Positions 56,050 to 64,000 of a stretch of DNA of 64,000 nt are shown piece after piece. The notes beneath the pieces are model-generated. The model saw only the letters and a list, made by a program, of their open reading frames with translations. It was not told the origin of the DNA and ran no database searches. Origin of the DNA: Patiria miniata (lineage: Eukaryota > Echinodermata > Asteroidea > Valvatida > Asterinidae). The stretch covers positions 682,001 to 746,000 of the forward strand of contig NW_024037065.1 in the NCBI RefSeq assembly GCF_015706575.1, written 5' to 3'. Position 1 is the stretch's first letter, and each line of letters opens with the position of its first letter. A program made the position numbers and the translations under genes.

Positions 56050-57480
56050 TGAGAATAAATGTGTCTGATATTTTATTGGCATTTGTACCACTTCACCAAG
56101 AAGACTTTGCCCAAATGGCGCCGAGACCACCATCTTCTTCCAACAGACCCTCTGGTGGTCACGAACTACTCTGTTGAGGTTCGGAACTGCTTTGATGTTC
56201 TTGATCAACTGTCCAACTCTGTTGAAGACTCCTGGGTCCCGTACCATGATACAGTTCTTGGTGCCGTTGAGGCTGCTGTTCGTTCCTGTCTTTCAAAGCA
56301 GCGTCCCCAGGCTCACCGGATAGACCATTGACATCATAGAGCATAAATGTGGTGCTCGTCTGAGCTGCCACCATGCTGAAAGTAACTGTCTGGTGGGGAT
56401 GTACAAGGCCAAAGCGAAGCAAGACCTTGATGCTTGGTACGACTCTGTTGTCTCTGAAGCCAAAGCTGGCCTGAAACAAAATAATCTCCGCCCCGCCTTC
56501 AAGGCAGTCAAGTGTCTTCACGGATGTAGCAAGCATTCAGCTTCATTTCTGATTTCCAAGGCAGATCGTTCTCCCTGCAACTGGGTGGATGAAACCCTGT
56601 CCCACTGGAAAGACTACCAGGGTCAAGGTTGGCAACGACATTTCTTTCTCCTTCGTCCAGAGTTCGGCAGTCCTGTGTGCTGGCACCAACCTTGTTCTGC
56701 TTAGCCATGGACACTATCCTGTCACAGTGTGAGGGTTCAATGCAGGCAATCACAGGTTTACCGACCTCCTGTCTGCAGATGATGCTGCTCTCTTCAAAGG
56801 ATCCAACCACATGGGGAGAACTTCTCGCAACCTTTGACCGTAAAGCCATTTACGTGGGCCTAAACCATCATGGACAAAAACCAAGGTTCAGTCACTATGC
56901 GGTCCAGCACCTGTTCAAATTTCTCTGGATTGGGATGTTGTCGAATCTGTTGAGTCCTTTTGTTATTTTGAGTGCACTATCGACTCATCAGGTTTCTGCA
57001 GTAAGGACATACTATGCAGAATTGGCATCGCCAGTACCATCATGGGCTAACTTGATTGTCTTTGGAGAAGCAAGGCTAGTCTTTTGGTAAACTTTGGTTT
57101 TATCGCGCATGAAAGAACAAGAACGCATTCAAGCTTTCCACATGCAGTGTCAGTGTTGTATACTTGGAGTTTCATGGTGCAGTTTCATTTCCAATGCAAT
57201 CATCCAGGTAACATTTTGTCTGAGATCTGAGGGAGGTGACACACCCTTTTTGGTCATGTTCGGCGTCTCCAAGCTCCTGCCCCTGCTCGTCTTGCCCTTG
57301 ATGCTGCCGTCCAGTTCCACCTTGGCCAACAACCTGCCACCTGGACTACGCCTCGTGGTCGTCCCCGGCTTCCCTGGCTTAAGCAGGTTGTGGATGCTGT
57401 GTAGCTGTCACCAATCCTTTGCTCTTGATCAGGGAGGTTGGAGGTCACTACAACTCACTGATGGTCAAGTGCAGCAGTAA
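56050..57480 (+). pseudogene. LINE (non-LTR retrotransposon) remnant
   Basis: Fragments in successive frames read like a LINE ORF2. They are a pre-RT linker (LPKWRRDHHLL, then NCFDVLDQLSNSVEDSW; RPAFKAVKCLHG), an RT catalytic-like LLSADDAALF near 56770, and a C-terminal tail (RRHTLFGHVRRLQAPAPARL near 57240, then PRGRPRLPWLKQVVDAV). At least four frame changes and several stops show that it is an old, inactive copy. The 5' endonuclease part is not seen. The tail motif is found in several clades, so no clade is assigned. Confidence 0.75.
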
Positions 57481-57767
57481 GTAAGTACATGTAAGTACCA
57501 CTTTAATGTCAGATGCATGCTTTTGTTTCTCTTACAATTCACTGTTTTCCAAGTTAAACTTTGATTTGTTTTTTGCTTACTGTAAAGTACATGTACAGTA
57601 TATGTTCCTCTTTGAAAAGCTCATTTAATCTTTTTGTTAAGAGTTGTGGCAGTACAAGTTTCTTTGGCTATTTGTGGGGTTGAATTTTCGTTGTACAAAA
57701 ATGTATACATCAATATTAGGTTTTGCCCTTCACCGATGTATCAACACTTTAAACACGTAGAGTGTGT

Positions 57768-57895
57768 TTTCTTCCGAGTGAAAGTTAGAAAGCAATCCCT
57801 GGGATGGGACTCAAACACATGACGTCCTGCTTTCTAGTCCAGATGTAGAAAGCATGAGGTTGTGGGTTTAAGTCCCACCCGAGTGATTGTTTACT
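57768..57895. repeat. tRNA-related inverted repeat
   Basis: Two B-box-like stretches face each other (TGGGACTCAAACACATGACG and, inverted, CATGAGGTTGTGGGTTTAAG), each flanked by GAAAGCA/TGCTTTC. This suggests a head-to-head pair of tRNA-derived fragments. No full cloverleaf is present, so it is not called as a tRNA gene. Confidence 0.4.
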
Positions 57896-58112
57896 AACTT
57901 TCAATCAGGAGGTAACCCACTGAGTATACATCTACATTATGTTTTTGTTGCTGAAGAGCAAAATCTGATATTGAAGCTTCTCGGAGGTGTGATCTTTGGC
58001 ATTCTGAGGTCCAGTGTCAAAGTCAGACTTGCTAGTTTCGGTATACATAGGTTGTTTGAGTACTGGAACTATTAGTATTAGATCCTTAAACATTGGATTT
58101 TGTTGTTTGCAG

Positions 58113-58206
58113 AAGTCATCAACCACAAATCTGCATGTTTCTCCCAGTTGCCAGTGTGCTCTCCAACAGCATCACTCTGCGTGCCAGTATTATTAATATT
58201 TTTCAG
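58113..58206 (+). repeat. Exon-like unit 1, copy 2 tail
   Basis: The 94-base unit is preceded by TTGTTTGCAG and followed by GTGAGTG, and is homologous to 10084-10177 in copy 1. A one-base difference in the middle and a changed 3' end alter the reading frame, so if it is an exon it need not be protein-coding. Confidence 0.5.
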
Positions 58207-58529
58207 GTGAGTGAACTTTGTAGATTTTGGGGGGTTTGGGGGTATATTTTATTTATTTATTTTTTTCCTTACAAAGCTTACTGGTTTGTGTATATTTATT
58301 TGAATAATAAAGCTCATTGAATGCAAGGTTTGCAGTATCATGGTGTGAATAATCTGTCTTTGTGATTTGTGTTGTACTGCCCTGAAATTCAAGAGATATC
58401 ATTCACACGGTGTTACTTCAAACCTTCCATTCATTCACCGTGTTCATCATGCAAATCTTCAAGTCTCATTCAGTACTGAACCCAATAGATCCTGAAACAT
58501 TTGATTTTCTTGTATTGACTTATTTGTAG

Positions 58530-58628
58530 ATGTTCTCAACCACCAATCGAAATGTTGTCTCCCAGTTGCCAGTGTGGTCTCCAACAGCTTGACTCAGACT
58601 GTGCATGTTAGTCTTGAAAATTGTTCAG
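58530..58628 (+). repeat. Exon-like unit 2, copy 2 tail
   Basis: The 99-base unit has TATTTGTAG before and GTGAGTGAG after, and shares TCTCCCAGTTGCCAGTGTG with unit 1. It is more diverged than the two copy 1 units are from each other. Confidence 0.45.
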
Positions 58629-61600
58629 GTGAGTGAGATTGTTTGATTTTAGGGATTTTTTCCATTGTGTTCAGTTCAAGAGTGACTTGGATAACAGGAA
58701 TTGAACCATGTGCACCAGATGCCATGCACTTCTATTACTGTTGCAAACATGTAACCCTGAGAAAAGATAAGAGTTTACAAAGTTGTTCTGATCTGGGGTT
58801 TAACTATTCCAATCGATGTTTATGTAGCTAATACATAACATTTGATCTTAAATTCAAAACTTAAACATTTCATGATGGACAAAACTGTAACAAAGATATA
58901 ACACAAATTTGGAATAATGAAAAATAATGTGAAATAATGAAAGAATTCTCATCTAGCAAGCACTCATTGGCCCAGTTTGGGCAGGTCATTCTTGCAAACC
59001 CGGGTGGATGCTGGGGTGAGATCCTGGTCCGAGTTGTGAGAACAATAAAAATATTTGCGGCAAAAACAGACTGCCCGAGCTCGGACGGCCATTGCGTGAG
59101 AAAAGGTTTCTGACTAGATCAATAGAGGGCGCTGTTTCTAATGTTTTTCTCATGTAGAATTTTCGGTACTTTTATCCCAGATTTTCTCATTCCCAAACAA
59201 ATTGTGGATTCAGGAACAAACTTTTTCGACAGGGTACACCATAATCTACATGTCTGTGCACTATTGTAAAATTCATGTCTCTGAAAAATTCGGCGAACCA
59301 GACCCGAGGCGAGCGAAAATAGGCCTCGTCCCAAAGGGTGGTGTAGGGGGGTGATTGTTAATGTTTCTTCTCTTTAAAAACTTACTGGTTTGTGGTAGCA
59401 CTGTGTGAATGATCTGTCTTTGTGATTTGTGTGGTTCTGAAAAGAACAAGGTTTCTCTGAACCACATAACTCTCAACAGGGGTTATTCACACGGTGTTCA
59501 ACTGTCTTGATTTGATTAAAATGACAAGCATGCAACTTTTTCTGGGATCACCTGATTTCCTCGTTTTGTAGACCATTTGTGCCATTAAAGTAAAACACTT
59601 TTTTGGGGAGGGGGAGGGAGATTTCCAATTACATGCTTCTAAAAAGAAGATAATAATGCTTATATATATGTAGCTTTATACTTGAAGCATTTCAGTAATA
59701 ATTAAACATTGTGTGCATAGTTCAACATAATTCAACCACATATGCAAACAGAGGTTAAGTAAAAACAAATGACCGTGAACTTATCCTTGATTTTTCAAAT
59801 TTGGACAATGTACACTTTTGGACTTTAACACATCCCTGCTAATATCATACTTTTGCATGAGGCAGGTACAAAGTCATTGTGTCCAGTAGGTGCTGAGCAG
59901 TTTGCTAGACATGAATTTGGTATTGTGCTGTTTCTGATGAACTATTTTCTGTTTTATTCTATTCAGGGAGGTACAGTAATAATAAGCGGCTGAAATGAAG
60001 CTTTGCCGACATCCTTCTTTCAAACATGTCAAGGCAGAGTTACTGAGTGATTCTACCATCTCAGTCAGCATTTAGAATTCAAATTGCCAAACATGTATGA
60101 CGCATTCAAGAATGGCCCTAAATTGTCTTCTGCTGTTACAAGCAACATGTACATGTATATCATTCACTTGAACCTTAAGAAACATGAAATGGGAAAGTGT
60201 CTTCACAAAACTCTGTCTAAAGTATCACTCATGACAAACCTGTCACACAGTGTATGTGTGCATCTTTTCAAACTGTGGACAAATATACCAGAGAACAAAA
60301 GAGAACAATGTTATCCACGATTCCCAAAAAAGTTAAGAGTACAAACAAAAGAGGGACAATAGGACGTCAACGATAGACGGTGAACATGCGTTTATGCGGC
60401 TTGGTGAACATTCTTTTTTGGGAATCCATGCAGTGGAAAACCCTGTTGGCTGCGAGACAGTTCCTGACTGACCGCCAGTGACATACATGTACATGGCGAT
60501 TGATACGTTGACAGTACATCTGTGTTATTTTCCAGTTCATCTTGCAGTTGAATAGATGCAGAAAATAACTAAATGGGCAAGAGACAATATGCACACAGTA
60601 TGTTCTGTACCAAATCAACATGCAACTCTGTAATGTTTGAGATATTCAATTTCATTGATTTCAAATATTTAATTGATTCCACTGTTAGACATAAGACAAG
60701 AATACCCACCAGAAATGTTATTATTGAAAAAAAATGTGCTAGTTCTCATAAAATTGATTATAGTGGTTTGTTGGCTTGAACATATTTTACTTAGCTGATT
60801 TTTTTTTAAAAGGGGCAGTGGCATGTGTATTTACATGTGAATGTCTACTGAGCTAATTTCCTGTGCCATGCTCCTACTATATGAACATGTAGTCTCGTCT
60901 GCATTCTAGGGCCTGTTCTTGAAAACGTTTTCCCTTGCTCCTTTATAATACTTGTTTCTGGTAGTGTTTGGGGGGTAGGGGTATAAGCTCCTATTTTCTT
61001 TATGAAGACACTTTTGTGATATGTTCTTGTTATATAAGCATTTGACATGTACTGGTTCATATCTGACTTGGATACTCAATGTCAAAATATTCAGAGGACA
61101 CATATTATGGGTTAAGGAAGCATAACTATTTGGAACTGTTTTGTTGTTAAATCGCCGTAAATTGTTTGTGTAAATCTATTGCTTTTTGGGCTATAAACGT
61201 TACTCCTCATGTTATTTATCAAGTGTATTTTCAATAAAATTGCTCACGATGACAAGATTCTAATGCACTCTTTATTTTCTAAATTCCTTACTTTGAGGTT
61301 AAACCTTCTTTTTGAGTCACAGGGGCAATTTTTTCCCCCGAACTACATCGCCAATGGGGGTATACGGTACAACTTTTTGGGCTTTAAACTATGACGTTTT
61401 GGACTTCACTGTCTTCTCTGTAAAAAAAAGAGACAAAATACAAAATAAGAACACAAGAAATTAATTTGACCCTAATGAAATTCGGGACTTTATTTCCCTT
61501 AAAAACAAGAAAATCCTCCAAAGCCTAAAATTAAATGGAAAAAATTGGATAAATACGGATATTGGAAATTTAGAACCATAGCCTCACGGTCAACAAATAA

Positions 61601-62559
61601 AAGTATCATAGAGGGCACTCAAAAATCCTTTATTACTGGATGTAGTTTGGGAAAAGACAATTCGCTACCCCACCATAGCAGCACAAGGGGGATGTTGGGG
61701 TGGGCACAATCGACTTGACCCTGTCCAGGCCTTGCACACTGTAAACAGGTCCCGGCAAGCGAAGCAAAGGCAGGGTGACCATGGCCAAATTCTGTTAAGC
61801 AAGTAAATATACACAACCTTTTACTTATACTGTGAGTAATCCTTTACATTTCCAAAAGATTCAACAATTACAAAAGGATATCAGATATGGTAACAATAAA
61901 TAGGACTTAGCTTACTTTTAGATGAAATTTGTCTTTTCCTCCCTTTCTGAAGTGTTAAGAAATTAGCTATATTGTCATTCTCAAACATTTTGATAGTACA
62001 TGTACTAAAATAGGTGACATCTTTCATGTAGACATTTGAATTATTGGTATTTTAGTCAATTGCCATTGTTACATATTTGCCTTTTCCAATGTAGCAACCA
62101 CCAAGTCGTCAAGCAAGCCTGTTCTTCAATAAAATACTTCATAAAACATAAGTCAAATTTGTCTTCTATTTTTTTGAACTGATTGTTTCCTTTTGGGGGG
62201 GGGGTGGAGTGTAATGAGACTAATCATCTGAGCACGTACTCATTTGAATAAATAATATGATTGTGTGAAGTTTCAATAACATAAATTAGTGCAGTCATTT
62301 CCTTTAACAAAAACTTCTTGTGCAACGGCTTTGAAATTTGTTTTCTGCATTATTTTTGTTTTAATTGAGGTGATGTTTTTCTGTTTTGAATGCATTATTA
62401 TTTTATGTGCTGTTGTTGTTTTTGTTACACATATATAGATTTAGGACTTCCAGAGTGTACACCTTTAAGATGATGCACTGGGTCCCATTATGACATCATC
62501 ATGGCTTCTGATTTGGTATCTACATGTATACTAAGAAAGGAACGACATCTGTCTGTTTG

Positions 62560-62860
62560 CCCTTCCCCTAACGCAGAACAAAAATCACTGAGACAAGTCT
62601 ACTGATTGGCAAATGGGGGCGCCATTCACTTTTTACGGTGTGCCGCTATATTTTTTGGGTGACGCGCTGTCCTTATTTTGATCCCGTGAAAGTGTTCAGT
62701 TCAGGCTAACGAAGCCTTGCATAGCTTAGCCTGTGCGCCCGTACAATCATTAAAGTTACTGATGGGCGAATGGTGGGTCATTCACTTAATACGGTGTGCC
62801 GTTATTTTGTTTTGTAAACGCGCTATCCTTTTGATCCCGTGAAAGTGTTAATAAGATGCT
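62560..62860 (+). repeat. Two copies of the dispersed repeat also found at 17215
   Basis: Copies at about 62565-62700 and 62735-62855 share CGCGCT(G/A)TCCTT...TTTGATCCCGTGAAAGTGTT. The block, with sequence up to about 63150, appears to have no counterpart in the copy 1 tail and is probably inserted. Confidence 0.6.
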
Positions 62861-63169
62861 GCCCGCTCGTTTTACGCTGCCTGGCCTTGCACAGCTAATA
62901 CAACCGTTAAAGTTATGAACTGCCCTCTTTTTGCGAAAATGAAGGGACGTAAAGTACATTGTACGACGTTTCAAAGCCACGTGTACGTGCTATACATGTG
63001 GAAGAACTATGCATGGTTTAAACCTATCTGCCGCAACTTGCGCAAGGGTATTTTTTGCCCACGCCGCGTCAACTGTTTGAACATTTTTACAAGCTGGGAA
63101 CTTGGCACTGTTGAGGCAAATGTTTACGCTGTCATTTAATGGGCAATTCAAGATTATATCTGTACGGAT

Positions 63170-64000
63170 TCATTTGTCAGCAATTTTTGAAAAAGGAAAG
63201 GTCTTTTCAACAGAACTTCCGGTCTGATGACGTCATACGCCTAAAACTTCGCACACATCTTAAGTTGGTCAAGGTCATCATACACACCAATATTTAGGCG
63301 ATTCCGACAAACTTCGCCACAGACATCTATTCAAAATACATTTTTGAAAATTTTCAACCTGTTGCTAGAGGGCGCTCGAAAGTTAAATGACGTCATTGGT
63401 AGATGATTTCAAGAATACTATTAGCCAAGAGGCTAACACCGTTGAAAGCAAGTTCATATCTATTACCACTTTTAAATAATAAGCCACTTCCGGTTTTGGC
63501 CTTTTTCGACCGGAAGCAAGGGTCACGTGATTTCACGCACACTGAAAGAAATAAAGACCTCGACCTACTCTACCACTTGCCGGCAACAGAATGCTGCGGA
63601 CGCGTACTGTTGATTTCTTATGCATTTTTAAATATCAAAAGTGTCTCAATTTAATTGCCAATAAATAAACACCTGATGACGTCATCATGACGTCATCATT
63701 ACACAATGTTGTTTGAATTAGGGTCTTTGCTTTAACAAAGTTTGGTGTAAATGAATTACTGGCAAAGAGTCAAAAATGTCCTTTGAAAACCGACATTTTT
63801 TTTCAAAATTTTGTGTACAAAGTCTATGGGAAAAATTAAATATTCAAAAATCTATAATAAATTAGTCGATGACGTCATCATGACGTCACTCTTCCGGGCA
63901 CATCTCTGCTATAAGGACTATGACTATCCTAACTTTCAATGGTTAATGACATAGATTAATGCCAAAAGTGGCACTGAGAAAAAACGTGTACAAAGTCTAT
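63170..64000. repeat. Conserved 0.84-kb repeat block (copy 2), truncated by the window
   Basis: It matches 13255-14100 closely and keeps the TGACGTCA sites in the same places, including the two closely spaced pairs. It is cut by the window end before the hairpin cluster seen in copy 1. Confidence 0.65.

Larger units (their letters stand above)
53978..64000 (+). other. Tail of Helentron copy 2
   Basis: No long ORF of its own is present. It is collinear with the copy 1 tail but about 4 kb longer, owing to a LINE remnant, a tRNA-related inverted repeat and other insertions listed separately. It runs off the window within the conserved 0.84-kb block. In the unlisted stretches (54000-55740, 58640-60840, 60920-61800) I see short C or G runs and TACATGTA motifs only. 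A segment near 58330-58420 recurs at 59385-59510 (GATTTGTG and TTCACACGGTGTT). Confidence 0.65.

Noticed and set aside
57768-57895. tRNA gene.
   Set aside because: Only B-box-like halves are present, in inverted arrangement. No complete cloverleaf can be folded.
58930-59340. Possible insertion between duplicated segments of the copy 2 tail.
   Set aside because: I could not find matching ends or a target duplication, so no element is called.
62915-63139. 74-codon plus-strand ORF with several Cys and aromatic residues.
   Set aside because: No counterpart in copy 1, no recognisable domain, and it lies next to dispersed repeats. Most likely a chance ORF.

Overview
The window looks like a repeat-dense, AT-leaning stretch of an invertebrate animal genome, probably marine. 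Coding sequence is almost entirely transposon-derived, introns have canonical GT-AG borders, and TTAGGG-like tracts, ACATGT microsatellites and many foldback or MITE-like elements are present. The species cannot be named from this sequence.

Layout. (1) 1-8319: the large single ORF of a Helentron-type rolling-circle DNA transposon. It is open from the window edge and carries a PHD finger, a herpes-tegument-like (C76) cysteine protease, an OTU protease, basic repeats, HUH Rep, a Pif1-type helicase and a C-terminal EEP endonuclease. (2) 8320-14300: its non-coding tail, with a LINE remnant, tandem exon-like units, perfect palindromes, an array of TGACGTCA sites and terminal-looking hairpins. (3) 14300-21400: intergenic DNA with a promoter-like block, a minisatellite, a TTAA/TA-bordered foldback element, a telomere-repeat foldback element, and a tandemly duplicated segment carrying a 9-bp-TSD Mutator-like foldback element. 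(4) 21440-26309, minus strand: a six-exon gene for a 280-residue protein that looks like a two-OB-fold, RPA-like ssDNA-binding protein, with hAT-like MITEs in its introns. (5) 27729-30405: a 2.7-kb imperfect palindrome built from Penelope-like GIY-YIG remnants and minisatellite arms. (6) 30406-34107: non-coding. (7) 34108-53977: a second Helentron copy, split at 36938/47265 by a young LTR retrotransposon (36939-47264, element on the minus strand) with identical-looking LTRs. (8) 53978-64000: the second copy's tail, collinear with the first tail but enlarged by a LINE remnant and other insertions.

The two Helentron ORFs are similar through their shared length, and both tails carry matching blocks. 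The duplicated or mobile unit is therefore much larger than the ORF. The transposon protein would nick and join DNA (Rep), unwind it (Pif1) and cleave it (EEP), with two deubiquitinase-like proteases and a chromatin-reader-like finger attached. The neighbouring RPA-like gene would fit such a system functionally, but only one copy is visible and the association is unproven.

The most unusual features are the double-protease Helentron polyprotein, the LTR element with an HhH-like Gag, a PHD finger behind the integrase and a TatD-type nuclease ORF, and the exon-like arrays in the Helentron tails.
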